From Cyclobacteriaceae bacterium (lineage in GTDB: Bacteria; Bacteroidota; Bacteroidia; Cytophagales; Cyclobacteriaceae): a stretch of 64,000 bases of DNA. Numbering within the stretch: the first letter of the stretch is position 1; the number at the start of each line of letters is the position of its first letter. Both the position numbers and the translations under genes were made by a program. Below, piece after piece: positions 52,751 through 62,813 of this stretch. The DNA lies in contig JAGQYM010000010.1 in the NCBI GenBank assembly GCA_020436085.1, forward strand, positions 51,524 to 115,523, written 5' to 3'. The notes below the pieces were generated by a model. It was not told where the DNA came from, searched no databases, and saw only the letters and a program-made list of their open reading frames with translations.

Positions 52751-55090
52751 ATGTCAAAGAACCTTGTAATTGTAGAGTCTCCGGCCAAAGCAAAAACCAT
52801 TGAAGGCTATCTCGGAAAAGATTTTAAAGTCGCATCAAGCATGGGACACGTGCGTGATTTGCGAAAAGGAAATCAAGCAATAGATATTGAGAATGGTTAC
52901 GCACCTACCTACGAAATAAGCCCTGACAAGAAGGAAGTAATTAAGCAACTGAAGAAGTTGGCGAAGGAGGCAGAGATGGTGTATCTGGCGAGTGATGATG
53001 ACCGTGAGGGTGAAGCCATCTCCTGGCATCTAAAAGAAGTACTGGACCTCAATGACAAAAATACACGAAGAATTGTTTTCACAGAAATCACGAAGAATGC
53101 TATAAACAACGCGCTTCAAACTCCACGCGGTATCGATATCGATTTGGTCAACGCGCAGCAGGCGAGACGCGTGTTGGACAGGTTAGTGGGCTTTGAGTTG
53201 TCCCCAATTCTTTGGAAAAAAATTAAAACAGGGCTCTCCGCAGGACGCGTACAATCTGTTGCGGTGCGACTTGTTGTAGAGAGAGAGCGTGATATTGAAA
53301 AGTTTGAAGCAAAATCTACTTTTAAAGTCTCTGCAGTTTTTGATCTGGGAAAAGGAAAGCAGCTGACTGCTGATCTTGCAGAAAAACTGGGATCGGAGAA
53401 AGAAGCAATGGAGTTTGTGGAATCGTGTAAGGGCGCCAAGTTCACCATTAACGATCTGCAAAAGAAACCTGCAAAAAAATCACCCGCACCGCCCTTTACT
53501 ACATCAACCTTGCAGCAGGAGGCGGGAAGAAAACTCAGCTTCTCTGTTTCGCAAACAATGGTTGTCGCGCAAAAGCTTTATGAGGCAGGAAAGATCTCAT
53601 ACATGAGAACTGACTCCGTCAATCTTTCTGAAGAAGCGATACAGGGCGCAACGCAACAGGTTACCTCAGCATTTGGAAAAGAATTTGTAAACGTTCGTCA
53701 TTTCAAAACCAAGTCGTCTGGCGCTCAGGAAGCTCACGAGGCAATTCGCCCGACCGACTTTTCTGTGATGGATCCGAAAATGGATCGAAACGCCAAACGA
53801 CTCTATGAACTCATTTGGAAAAGAGCCATTGCTTCGCAGATGGCTGACGCAGAACTGGAACGAACAACTGCTACCATCGGTATATCAACCAATCCGAGAA
53901 CGCTTACCGCTACCGGTGAAGTAATTAAATTCGAAGGATTCCTTAAAGTGTATATGGAGTCCAAAGATGATGAGGAGGAGGAAGGAGAGGAGGAAAGTAG
54001 TAAAATGCTTCCACCACTAACTGTCGGTCAGGATTTGAAACTCGATGAGATGAAAGCGACAGAAACGTTTTCACGTCATCCTCCTAGATATACCGAAGCA
54101 AGTCTTGTTAAGAAGCTAGAAGAATTAGGTATAGGTCGCCCTTCGACTTACGCACCTACAATCTCAACCATTCAAAAAAGAGGATATGTGGTAAAAGAAG
54201 CGCGCGAAGGAACTGAGCGTAACTACACCGTAATCGTATTGGCCAAGGACAAAATTGAAAGCAAAGTAGCCCAGGAAATTACTGGAGCAGAAAAGAATAA
54301 ATTGTTCCCCACCAACACTGCGATGATAGTGAATGACTTTTTGGTGGAACACTTTCCAGACATCACCAACTACTCGTTCACAGCCGAGATCGAAGAAGAC
54401 TTTGACGAAATAGCCAGTGGTAAGTTGGAGTGGCAACAAATGATCGATCAGTTTTATAAGCCATTCCATAAGACCGTGTCTAAGACTGAGAAGGTGGAGC
54501 GTTCTTCTGTTTCCAACAAGTCCCGGGAACTTGGGGTCGATCCAAAAACCGGCTTGAATGTGTATGCAAAGCTCGGTCGATATGGTGCTTATGTTCAGCT
54601 TGGAGAGAATCCTGAAGATGGAAAAGAAGGGAAGCCAAAGTTTGCCAGCCTGAGGCCAGGTCAGTTCATAGAGAACATTACACTAGAAGACGCACTTGTT
54701 TTATTTAAGCTGCCACGAGAACTGGGCGACTTCGAAGAAACAAAAGTGGTGGCCAACATCGGAAGGTTTGGTCCGTACGTGCTGCATAACAAGAAATTCG
54801 TTTCTATTCCCAAAGAAGAAGATCCATATACGATAACTTTTGATCGTGCGGTTGAACTGATAAAAGAAAAGCGTATCGCTGACGCCAACAAGACAATCAA
54901 ATTGTTTGATGAGAACCCGGATATTCAGGTACTCAATGGAAGGTTTGGTCCGTACATAAAGGCGGGCAAGAAGAATGTGAAGATCCCCAAAGACAAAGAC
55001 CCCAAAGAACTCACACTCGAGGAGTGTCTCACATTGGCAGAAAACGCTCCCGAACGCAGGGGAAGGTTTGCACGCAAGAAAAAGGAATAA
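52751..55090 (+). CDS. topA: DNA topoisomerase I
   Basis: A 779-residue type IA topoisomerase that relaxes negative supercoils. The Toprim start VESPAKAKTIEGYL is followed by DDDREGE (82-88) and the catalytic tyrosine Y284 in ISYMRTDS. The C-terminus has several repeats with FGPYV and IPKEEDP/DKDP segments (for example RFGPYVLHNKKFVSIPKEED), in place of the cysteine zinc fingers of E. coli; no CxxC pairs are visible. It ends in a basic tail RGRFARKKKE. Confidence 0.97.
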   Translation: MSKNLVIVESPAKAKTIEGYLGKDFKVASSMGHVRDLRKGNQAIDIENGYAPTYEISPDKKEVIKQLKKLAKEAEMVYLASDDDREGEAISWHLKEVLDLNDKNTRRIVFTEITKNAINNALQTPRGIDIDLVNAQQARRVLDRLVGFELSPILWKKIKTGLSAGRVQSVAVRLVVERERDIEKFEAKSTFKVSAVFDLGKGKQLTADLAEKLGSEKEAMEFVESCKGAKFTINDLQKKPAKKSPAPPFTTSTLQQEAGRKLSFSVSQTMVVAQKLYEAGKISYMRTDSVNLSEEAIQGATQQVTSAFGKEFVNVRHFKTKSSGAQEAHEAIRPTDFSVMDPKMDRNAKRLYELIWKRAIASQMADAELERTTATIGISTNPRTLTATGEVIKFEGFLKVYMESKDDEEEEGEEESSKMLPPLTVGQDLKLDEMKATETFSRHPPRYTEASLVKKLEELGIGRPSTYAPTISTIQKRGYVVKEAREGTERNYTVIVLAKDKIESKVAQEITGAEKNKLFPTNTAMIVNDFLVEHFPDITNYSFTAEIEEDFDEIASGKLEWQQMIDQFYKPFHKTVSKTEKVERSSVSNKSRELGVDPKTGLNVYAKLGRYGAYVQLGENPEDGKEGKPKFASLRPGQFIENITLEDALVLFKLPRELGDFEETKVVANIGRFGPYVLHNKKFVSIPKEEDPYTITFDRAVELIKEKRIADANKTIKLFDENPDIQVLNGRFGPYIKAGKKNVKIPKDKDPKELTLEECLTLAENAPERRGRFARKKKE

Positions 55091-55133
55091 GCGATTTTAC
55101 TATCGGTCTGATTTGGTAGACTTGTTTTATTAA

Positions 55134-55153
55134 ATTGAGGTCAAACCCTCAAT
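55134..55153 (+). promoter_or_regulatory. Hairpin immediately before the S9 peptidase start
   Basis: ATTGAGG and CCTCAAT form a perfect 7-bp stem around TCAAAC, ending one base before the ATG at 55155. It could limit translation or be a topA transcript end. No T-tract. Confidence 0.4.
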
Positions 55154-55154
55154 T

Positions 55155-57194
55155 ATGAAACAACTTTGCTTCATCCTCGCGTTGGCGTTTGTAAGTACTC
55201 ACGCACAGACACTTGAGCAGTTCCTCAGCCATCCTATTAGTTCAAATCTTGCCATATCAAGTGATGGAAATCAACTCGCCTGGGTTGTCAATGATCATGG
55301 CAGAAGGAACATCTATATCAATAAAGGTGGTGCCACTTCTAAACTTACCAACTACACCGATGATGATGGCCAGGAGATAGGATCGCTACTGTTTTCAAGC
55401 GATGGAAACACGCTAATATATGTGCGCGGTGGTGCTACCAACCGCTATGGACAAAATCCAAACCCTGCAAGCATGGCTGAGGGAGCCGAACGTGCGATCT
55501 GGTGCGTGCCTCTGCAAGGAGGAGAAGCTTACCGACTTGCCGAAGGAAGCCAACCGCAGTTGGTGCCGGGCAGTAACAAAATCATTTACCAGAAGTCCGG
55601 ACAAGTGTATACCATCAAACTCGAGAAGAGTTCATTCGGTGAGAGCTTGTTCGTAGCGCGCGGGGCCAACACCGCTTTCCAATTTTCTCCAAATGGTAAA
55701 GAACTTCTTTTTGTGAGCGATCGACAGGATCACTCATTCATTGGAGTCTACCAAATGGAGGAAAAAAAGATTCGATGGATAGCGCCAAACATCGGTAATG
55801 ACATGTTGCCGGTTTGGTCTCCAAACGGAAATCAGATTGCATTCATTCGCCAGCCTGGAAATCGTGCCGGAGATTTATCCAATTTAACCGGAGGTGTAAG
55901 ATTCTCAGTGATGGTGGCCGACTCCAAAACAGGGAAAGCAAAGGCGATCTGGAATTCACCATCTGATGACGGAGGTTTTGCTCAGTACTATCCCAACCAG
56001 CCATTGGCATGGTCAAAATTAAATCGCATCCTGTTCTTCTCCGAGCACGAAGGATGGAACCATGTCTATTCACTTAAACCTGACGGTACCGATCTGAAAG
56101 ACATAACACCGGGAGATGGCATCGTAGAAAGTTATTCCTTTAATGATGACCAATCTTCAATATACTTTGACGGTAATCGAACAGATATTGACAGGCGACA
56201 CATCTGGAGTACCTCCGTGACAGAAGGTAAACCACAGTCAATTACTTCCGGTGAAGGGATTGAAATGTATCCGCAATCCACAGGTGGGAAATTGTTTTGT
56301 TTTCGCTCGACTTTCGATGCCTCCATGACGCTGATGCAATATGATTTGAAGAAAAAAACATTTAGCCCAATGACGAGTCAGGATCACCCTTCTTTTTCTG
56401 CCAAGGGCTTTGTAAAACCTGAGCAAGTCATTTTAAAAGCAGCAGATGGCACTACAGTGCATGGTCAGCTTTTCGTCAATCGAGCTATCAAGGGCAAGCG
56501 GCCAGGGGTTGTGTTTATGCATGGTGGCCCAATTCGACAGATGCTGCTTGGTTTTCACTACAGCGACTACTACATCAATGCATATGCATTCAATCAATAT
56601 CTGGCGAGCCAGGGATATGCAGTACTGTCCGTAAACTATCGTGATGGAATTGGCTATGGACGCGACTTTAGAAGGGCGAAGGATCAGGGGCCTCGAGGTG
56701 CCAGCGAGTATCAGGATGTAATAGCAGCAGGAAAATATTTACAGCAGCTGCCGGAAGTTGATGCAAATAAAATCGGCCTTTGGGGTGGCTCGTATGGAGG
56801 ATACCTCACAGCAATGGGACTCGCACGCAATCCAGAACTTTTCAAAACTGGAGTTGATCTTCATGGAGTACACGACTGGGCATTCCGGGCGCGGGATTTT
56901 TCTCCGGGAGGTTCTTGGGGAATTGGTCCCGATGATATGGATCTTGCATTCAAGTCTTCGCCTGTCAGCGATCTGTCAAAATGGACCGGCCCAGTATTGT
57001 TGATCCACGGAGATGATGATAGGAACGTATTGTTTCAACAAACCATCGATCTGGCCGAACGACTTCGAGACAAAGGTATCATTGCAGAAATTTTGGTATT
57101 GCCGGATGAAGTTCATGGATTCCTTCGTTACCAAAGTTGGTATGACGCCTATGAAGCTTCTAAAGAATTTCTCGACCGCCAACTGAAAAAATAG
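55155..57194 (+). CDS. S9-family prolyl oligopeptidase-like peptidase
   Basis: A 679-residue secreted or periplasmic serine peptidase. A signal peptide (MKQLCFILALAFVSTHAQ) precedes a beta-propeller domain of WD40/PD40-like units, for example WSPNGNQIAFIRQPG, and a C-terminal alpha/beta-hydrolase domain. The nucleophile lies in GLWGGSYGGYL near residue 550, with the acid in HGDDDRNV and the His in EVHGFLRY. S9 relatives release dipeptides or act on short peptides. The TAG stop shares its G with the GTG of the sirtuin gene. Confidence 0.92.
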   Translation: MKQLCFILALAFVSTHAQTLEQFLSHPISSNLAISSDGNQLAWVVNDHGRRNIYINKGGATSKLTNYTDDDGQEIGSLLFSSDGNTLIYVRGGATNRYGQNPNPASMAEGAERAIWCVPLQGGEAYRLAEGSQPQLVPGSNKIIYQKSGQVYTIKLEKSSFGESLFVARGANTAFQFSPNGKELLFVSDRQDHSFIGVYQMEEKKIRWIAPNIGNDMLPVWSPNGNQIAFIRQPGNRAGDLSNLTGGVRFSVMVADSKTGKAKAIWNSPSDDGGFAQYYPNQPLAWSKLNRILFFSEHEGWNHVYSLKPDGTDLKDITPGDGIVESYSFNDDQSSIYFDGNRTDIDRRHIWSTSVTEGKPQSITSGEGIEMYPQSTGGKLFCFRSTFDASMTLMQYDLKKKTFSPMTSQDHPSFSAKGFVKPEQVILKAADGTTVHGQLFVNRAIKGKRPGVVFMHGGPIRQMLLGFHYSDYYINAYAFNQYLASQGYAVLSVNYRDGIGYGRDFRRAKDQGPRGASEYQDVIAAGKYLQQLPEVDANKIGLWGGSYGGYLTAMGLARNPELFKTGVDLHGVHDWAFRARDFSPGGSWGIGPDDMDLAFKSSPVSDLSKWTGPVLLIHGDDDRNVLFQQTIDLAERLRDKGIIAEILVLPDEVHGFLRYQSWYDAYEASKEFLDRQLKK

Positions 57195-57874
57195 TGAAAC
57201 ATCTTGTGGTGCTGACAGGTGCAGGGGTGAGTGCAGAAAGTGGTATTCCCACCTTTCGCGATGCCGGAGGCTTGTGGGAGGGGCATGACGTAATGGACGT
57301 GGCCACGCCTGAAGGATGGGCAAGAAATCCTTCATTGGTGCTGGAGTTTTATAACCAACGAAGGAAGAAAGCTATCGAAGTTGAACCAAACAAAGGCCAC
57401 CAGATCATAGCCGAACTTGAAAAGAGTTTTAAAGTCACCGTCATCACTCAAAATGTCGACAACCTGCATGAGCGCGCAGGCTCCACTCATGTCGTTCACC
57501 TCCACGGCACCCTGTTTGAATCGAGAAGCTCGGTTGACGAGACCTTGGTTTATCCTATTACCGGTTGGGAGATCAAAGAAGGAGAGTTGTGTGGTTTGGG
57601 TTCGCAGCTTCGACCGAACATCGTGTGGTTTGGAGAGCCAGTTTATAAAATGGAGGAAGCCATCGACTTTGCGTCCCATGCCGATATCTTTTTAGTGGTT
57701 GGCACATCTATGCAAGTCTATCCCGCAGCCAGTCTTATTCAATATACACGGCCGTCCACCAGAAAGATTGTGGTTGATCCAAAAAAACCGGAATACTTTT
57801 TTAGTGATGTTGAGTTTATAGAGGAACGTGCGGGACTTGGGATGGAGAAAGTCAGATCGTTACTTTTGAGCTAG
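57194..57874 (+). CDS. NAD-dependent protein deacylase (sirtuin, zinc-cysteine-poor)
   Basis: A 226-residue SIR2-family enzyme. GAGVSAESGIPTFR (9-22), QNVDNLH (85-91) and the catalytic His104 are clear. Y53 and R56 in FYNQRR match the class III pair that prefers succinyl- or malonyl-lysine. The zinc module normally has four cysteines, but only GELC remains, followed by LRPNIVWFGE. This loss appears common in Bacteroidota from memory, but it is not a standard zinc site. Start is a GTG overlapping the peptidase stop (TAGTG). Confidence 0.92.
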   Translation: MKHLVVLTGAGVSAESGIPTFRDAGGLWEGHDVMDVATPEGWARNPSLVLEFYNQRRKKAIEVEPNKGHQIIAELEKSFKVTVITQNVDNLHERAGSTHVVHLHGTLFESRSSVDETLVYPITGWEIKEGELCGLGSQLRPNIVWFGEPVYKMEEAIDFASHADIFLVVGTSMQVYPAASLIQYTRPSTRKIVVDPKKPEYFFSDVEFIEERAGLGMEKVRSLLLS

Positions 57875-58950
57875 TCTGCTTCAAAGGGTACACCTGTCAT
57901 TGCAGAAATAGCCCTTAGGTCTTCAACAACTTTATCAGAAAGTGGAATTCCGTTCTTGCTTCTGATTATCTCTTCCTCACGCTCCGGGTCACCGGGGATT
58001 ACTACCTGTTTTCCCTCTACAGATTTCGTGTTTCGCATCACACTTATCCAGTCATCTATTCTCTTTTTGAATTCATCAACTTCCATAAACCCGTCTATTT
58101 CCATCGCTCCAAAAAAATGCCCGATGCCTTTTCCAACACTTCGCTCCGGAATTTCCTGACGCAAAGCAAACGGTGGAGCAAACGGCCCCCAGTTAGCGCC
58201 ACTCAGCACCGCAGTAAGAATATCAACCATCGATGCCAGCGCGTATCCTTTATGCCCTCCTGCTTCGCGAGTCGAGCCCAGCGGCAGCAATGCACCACCA
58301 TCAATCATATCCTTGGGATAAGTTGTAGTTACTCCATCCTTATTGATAATCCAACCTTCTGGTATGTTAGAGTCCGCTCGCATCGCGATTTCAATCTTAC
58401 CAAACGCTGCAGCACTAGTTGCAAGATCAATCACAATTGGAGGTTCCTCTAGTCCTGGAAAGGCAATCGCAATAGGGTTGGTGCCCAGCATCCGCTCAGC
58501 ACCCCACAGTGGAGCAACAAGCTTTGTCGAATTGGTCATAGCCCAGCCAATCATGTCGTGCTTCAATGCTTCAAGAACATAGTACCCCGCAATGCCAAAA
58601 TGATTTGTATTAAACACTGATACCCACCCTGAACCAAACGTCTTTGCTTTTTCTATTGCGATAAGATTGGCGTAGTGACCGACAACCAAACCAAGACCAT
58701 TATCGCCATCAACGGTACAAACACTTTTTTTCTCTCTGATAATCTCAATTTTTGGATTTGGGTTTATGCGACCCTCTGATAACAAACCCGCATAGCTGTA
58801 AAGGCGAGCTACACCATGTGAATCAATTCCACGAATGTCCGAAAGTGCCAATATTCCCGAGGCAATACGAGCGTGGTACTCCGGAATACCGAATTCGACG
58901 AATACTTTTTCTGTAAATTCTTTGAGGTATGAAGGAGTGAATGTTTTCAC
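57871..58950 (-). CDS. Ldh-family (malate/lactate-type) NAD(P)-dependent oxidoreductase
   Basis: A 359-residue enzyme of the MDH/LDH2 family, unlike the Rossmann-fold dehydrogenases. The opening block is SGILALSDIRGIDSHGVARL, followed by GHYANLIAIEKAKTFGSGWVSVFNTNHFG and MLGTNPIAIAFPG. Members oxidise malate, lactate, ureidoglycolate or related hydroxy acids. The substrate is unknown. Its stop shares CTAG with the sirtuin stop, and the TlpA gene is three bases upstream on the same strand. Confidence 0.92.
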   Translation of the reverse strand: MKTFTPSYLKEFTEKVFVEFGIPEYHARIASGILALSDIRGIDSHGVARLYSYAGLLSEGRINPNPKIEIIREKKSVCTVDGDNGLGLVVGHYANLIAIEKAKTFGSGWVSVFNTNHFGIAGYYVLEALKHDMIGWAMTNSTKLVAPLWGAERMLGTNPIAIAFPGLEEPPIVIDLATSAAAFGKIEIAMRADSNIPEGWIINKDGVTTTYPKDMIDGGALLPLGSTREAGGHKGYALASMVDILTAVLSGANWGPFAPPFALRQEIPERSVGKGIGHFFGAMEIDGFMEVDEFKKRIDDWISVMRNTKSVEGKQVVIPGDPEREEEIIRSKNGIPLSDKVVEDLRAISAMTGVPFEAD

Positions 58951-58953
58951 CTG

Positions 58954-59553
58954 CTATCGTGAAGCCTCCTCTTTCAAGAACTTGAAAAATTTTGAGGTGT
59001 TGAAATTTGTGGTGCCCACTTCCTTCGCGAGAATCTTTCCCTCCTTAGAAACTACATAAGTAGTGGGTATGTTGGGAACATTCAGTTGTGTGGTGAGATA
59101 TCCTGAGGGCATGTAGCCACCGAACGTGAAACTTCTATCCTTGAGGTACTTAATCACTTTGCCTTTGTCAGCATCTTTGTCCAAAGAAAGAATCACGAAC
59201 TTGATGTTCTCGTCATCCTTTACCTTCTCATACAATTTTTGAATCGTTGGCATCTCAGCCCTACACGGCCCGCACCATGTGGCCCATAGATTTAGAAACA
59301 CAACCTTATTTTTGAATTCACTGAAATCTACTCGATTACCGTCCAGGTCTTTAATCTTAAAGTCATAATTGAAATCCCCTAGGTCTTTAGCTTCCTCCAC
59401 AGAGGCATCTGCCAATCCCGTCTTTAGCATAGCAGATTGTGCCAAAAACGAAAGCCCACTCAAAAGTCCCGTAATTTGAAGTATAAAGACGACAGCAATC
59501 GCTGAAATCCAGGGCTTTAGAACTTGAAATGATTTCTTTATCCAATTCATCAT
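58954..59553 (-). CDS. TlpA-family membrane-anchored thioredoxin-like protein
   Basis: A 199-residue protein with one N-terminal membrane segment (about 15-37) and a periplasmic thioredoxin-fold domain with the active site WCGPC (C94, C97). The cis-Pro segment is IPTTYVV. TlpA/ResA relatives reduce disulfides, for example in cytochrome c maturation. Start could be Met1 or Met2. The dehydrogenase follows three bases downstream. Confidence 0.92.
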   Translation of the reverse strand: MMNWIKKSFQVLKPWISAIAVVFILQITGLLSGLSFLAQSAMLKTGLADASVEEAKDLGDFNYDFKIKDLDGNRVDFSEFKNKVVFLNLWATWCGPCRAEMPTIQKLYEKVKDDENIKFVILSLDKDADKGKVIKYLKDRSFTFGGYMPSGYLTTQLNVPNIPTTYVVSKEGKILAKEVGTTNFNTSKFFKFLKEEASR

Positions 59554-59625
59554 TGGTCCGGTTATTGAAAAGTACTTCTCCCTAATGGCATTATTTGCTT
59601 AATTTGGTACAATTTACGGTTTAAA

Positions 59626-61425
59626 ATGGTTCGAACCTTACTCGTAGTCTTTGCCCTGATTGGTTTGGCTGGTCCGGTAGCCGCTCAGAAAGTAAAGTAT
59701 AAAGACCTGTTTATCTTGCTGAATGCCAAGCAGTACGAGCAGGCTGAACCCTTCCTTCGAAAGTACCTGGCAGAAAACGATGACAACCCCAACGCCTATC
59801 TTTTCATGGGGATTATTCTCCAGGATAAGGCAGCTAAGAATGACGTGCTGAAACATACCGAGATCATGATCGGCAATCTGGACTCTGCAGTGCTGTTTTA
59901 CGACAAGGCCTACAAGCAAATTGACGAGAAGGAGGTAAAGCGAAATGATGAATACTACCAGGCCTATAACAGGAGGGACCTTCGAACAGGAAAATTCGGT
60001 GTCAAGCTATCAGATGTTCAGTTTGACCTCGAAAAGAGAATGCAGGCCCTTAAAGAGCGTAAGGAGCTGGTGCAACAGTTAAGAAGACATTTTGATGATG
60101 CTCAAGGCTATTACACCAAGACACAATTCCTCTACAAAGATGTTCAAATAAAGTATAAAGAGTTAAAGAGACTTTTTCTTAGATCCAACGATACTACTGT
60201 TACTGACCTTAAAAGAATAGCCAGTACATTCGACTCTACATTGACCGCCTTTAACAGTTACAAGGAGACATCTTCTAAAATCGGGAAGACAGGATATAAC
60301 CAGGAGATTGTTTATAAAGAGATAACGGACCTCTCAGAAGAAGGAACAAGCGCGGCTGACTTCATGAGCGACAAGGTCGAGATGTGGAATTACAAAAAAT
60401 GGACTGATAACACCATTACCGGAATCCAGAAAGAAGTGATGCCGATGAGAGATCATCTTGTCACATACGACATCGAGATCAATAAGCTCAGGGAGAAACT
60501 GAAAAAAGACTCAGTTAGCGTGAAAAACGATCTTACCAAGCTTGTTGACAAAATGCTCTACGCTCAACTACAAAAGTATGATCCGAACCCGCTGCCAATG
60601 GGTGTCTTCGCTATGAAAATTTCTGAGCTTGAGTACCTGTCAGAACTAGTTGACCACAAGAATTTTCGTGACTCGGCCAATGTTAAACTTCACCTTGAGT
60701 TTATAAAAGCTGAGATTAAAGAGGCAACAAAGCTCGATAGCATTGCCGGAAAGCTAGAGGCAAGAAATCTCGATGAGGAAGTAAAGGACTATTCACACTT
60801 CGTGAACAATGCTTATGGTGCCTCTACAGTGTTGAAAAGTTTGATCAAGACCACAAAAGATTTTGCAGAGCGGGAGGTAGGTAGGAAACAAGGCGAACTT
60901 CAACACTGGGAAGATGCCCTTAAATGGATTGTCTCTGAGGCCGACTCTGTTCCTTTATTTATGGAGGTTGGTGACACCAGCAAGTTCAAACCCATGATTT
61001 TGGTTGAGGAGAAATACACAGCAGGATTTCACTTTACTGATACCACCGCGACAGGCTACTTCAGAAATATCACACCTTCGCGAAAAGCAGATATTGCGAT
61101 TGACTTCCCTGTTGATAAAAAGAATTTTACACTTAGGAGGCTGCCTGTGATCAAAGCGTTGTCTGCATCAGACGACAATGGACAAGTGTATTATACCTTG
61201 TTCTATTCACAGGAAAAAGTGAATGACAAATTTCCCGTAACCATTACTAAAATTTATAAAACAGATGGCCTGGCGTGGAGCAATAATTTCGAGTTTGAAA
61301 TGCTGCCTGTCGAAGTTTCGTTTCAATTAGAATCAGGCGAAGTTTCAGTCAAAACATCTAATCCAGCAGGGGAAAGCAAAATGGTGTTCGTTGACCGCAA
61401 TGGAAAACGAAAGGCCGCTAATTGA
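59626..61425 (+). CDS. Secreted TPR-containing protein of unknown function
   Basis: A 599-residue protein with a signal peptide (MVRTLLVVFALIGLAGPVAAQ). Residues 27-110 contain TPR-like units (AKQYEQAEPFLRKYLAENDDNPNAYLFMGI), the middle is mostly charged helices, and the end is a beta-rich domain. Bacteroidota have many such exported proteins. It may scaffold an envelope complex; no enzyme motif was found. It ends against the convergent gene with no gap. Confidence 0.85.
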   Translation: MVRTLLVVFALIGLAGPVAAQKVKYKDLFILLNAKQYEQAEPFLRKYLAENDDNPNAYLFMGIILQDKAAKNDVLKHTEIMIGNLDSAVLFYDKAYKQIDEKEVKRNDEYYQAYNRRDLRTGKFGVKLSDVQFDLEKRMQALKERKELVQQLRRHFDDAQGYYTKTQFLYKDVQIKYKELKRLFLRSNDTTVTDLKRIASTFDSTLTAFNSYKETSSKIGKTGYNQEIVYKEITDLSEEGTSAADFMSDKVEMWNYKKWTDNTITGIQKEVMPMRDHLVTYDIEINKLREKLKKDSVSVKNDLTKLVDKMLYAQLQKYDPNPLPMGVFAMKISELEYLSELVDHKNFRDSANVKLHLEFIKAEIKEATKLDSIAGKLEARNLDEEVKDYSHFVNNAYGASTVLKSLIKTTKDFAEREVGRKQGELQHWEDALKWIVSEADSVPLFMEVGDTSKFKPMILVEEKYTAGFHFTDTTATGYFRNITPSRKADIAIDFPVDKKNFTLRRLPVIKALSASDDNGQVYYTLFYSQEKVNDKFPVTITKIYKTDGLAWSNNFEFEMLPVEVSFQLESGEVSVKTSNPAGESKMVFVDRNGKRKAAN

Positions 61426-62658
61426 TCAATGGAAGAAGAGGTAGGCTACCAGAATTCCCGTTATCACACCAACCAAATCTGCAACAAGCCCTACCGTGAG
61501 CGCATAGCGGGTCTTCCTTATGTTCACTGAACCAAAGTACACCGCTAGAATGTAGAATGTGGTTTCGGTGCATCCTCTCAATATGCTGGCAAGCCTGCCT
61601 ACAAACGAGTCTGCTCCATAAGTTTTTATGGTTTCCACCATCATGCCCTTGGCAGCTCCACCACTCAGAGGCTTGAGGAAAGCTACCGGTAATGCATCAA
61701 CAAAATCCGTATTCATGCCAGCTACAGCCACTAACCACCCAATGCCTCCCGTAAAGTAATCGAGTGTGCCTGAAGCCCTGAAAACACCAATGGATACCAG
61801 TATCGCGATGAGATAAGGAATGATTTTTATCGAGGTCTCGAACCCTTCCTTCGCACCCTCAACGAACGTCTCGAAGAGGGGAATCTTTCTCACCAAACCA
61901 AGAATTAAAAAAGAGATGATGACAGAGATAATGATGATGCTACTTATCAGGTTTGACTGGACAGTCAATTGTTCCTGGCTTAGTGTGGTGAAATAATAAA
62001 CTCCACCTCCAATGATCACAGAGAAGCCCAGCAAGTAAGACAGTACAACTTTGTTGAGCAGGTCAATCTTTTGGTATAAGCTGACCACAATGAGTGCAGC
62101 AAGAGATGAAATCGAAGTTGCAATCAATGTGGGGATGAAGATATCTGTCGGGTTGGCTGCGCCTAGTATTGACCGATCGAGAATGATCGCCAGCGGGATG
62201 ATAGTGAAACCAGAGGTGTTGAGCGCAAGGAACATGATCTGTGCATTCGATGCAGTCTCCTTGTCTGGATTGAGTTCTTGCATTTCCTTCATCGCCTTGA
62301 GGCCGAGAGGAGTAGCCGCATTATCAAGCCCAAGCATGTTGGCGCTGAAGTTCATAATGATCGAACCAGTCGCTGGATGATCTGTGGGAATTCCAGGGAA
62401 CAACCTTGAGAAGAACGGTCCAACCCATCTTGATAAGATTCCCACAATTCCACTGCGCTCACCGATTTTCATAATTCCCAACCACAGCGACATGACTCCT
62501 GTGAGGTACAGGCTAATCTCAAACCCTGTTTTAGCCATGTCAAAGGTTGAATTCAACATCTGAGGAAAAACCTCCATATCCTGAAAAAGCAATAGTTTGA
62601 TAACGGCCACTGCGAAGGCAAGAAGGAAAAAGGATACCCAGATGTAGTTCAGAATCAT
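61426..62658 (-). CDS. SpmA/SpmB-like nucleoside-recognition membrane protein
   Basis: A 410-residue inner-membrane protein resembling a fusion of SpmA and SpmB. Residues of about 1-190 contain the SpmA-type block TGVMSLWLGIMKIGERSGI and NMLGLDNAATPLGLKAM. The second half has the SpmB-type blocks ASGTLDYFTGGIGWLVAVAG and GCTETTFYILAVYFGSVNIRK. Both belong to the nucleoside-recognition gate family. In non-sporulating Bacteroidota the role is not known; transport is likely. The stop is adjacent to that of the TPR gene. Confidence 0.9.
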   Translation of the reverse strand: MILNYIWVSFFLLAFAVAVIKLLLFQDMEVFPQMLNSTFDMAKTGFEISLYLTGVMSLWLGIMKIGERSGIVGILSRWVGPFFSRLFPGIPTDHPATGSIIMNFSANMLGLDNAATPLGLKAMKEMQELNPDKETASNAQIMFLALNTSGFTIIPLAIILDRSILGAANPTDIFIPTLIATSISSLAALIVVSLYQKIDLLNKVVLSYLLGFSVIIGGGVYYFTTLSQEQLTVQSNLISSIIIISVIISFLILGLVRKIPLFETFVEGAKEGFETSIKIIPYLIAILVSIGVFRASGTLDYFTGGIGWLVAVAGMNTDFVDALPVAFLKPLSGGAAKGMMVETIKTYGADSFVGRLASILRGCTETTFYILAVYFGSVNIRKTRYALTVGLVADLVGVITGILVAYLFFH

Positions 62659-62813
62659 TGACCAGACATTATTTAAGGCAACTTATGAAAAGTTACCTAT
62701 AAGTCAGGCGGGGTATTTTATGACAATCATCGATGGCACATATGTACCATTTATTGGCAAAATGTTAAAATATTGCTACTTTTCCAGTTGGTTTTAATCA
62801 AAAACGCTACTGA

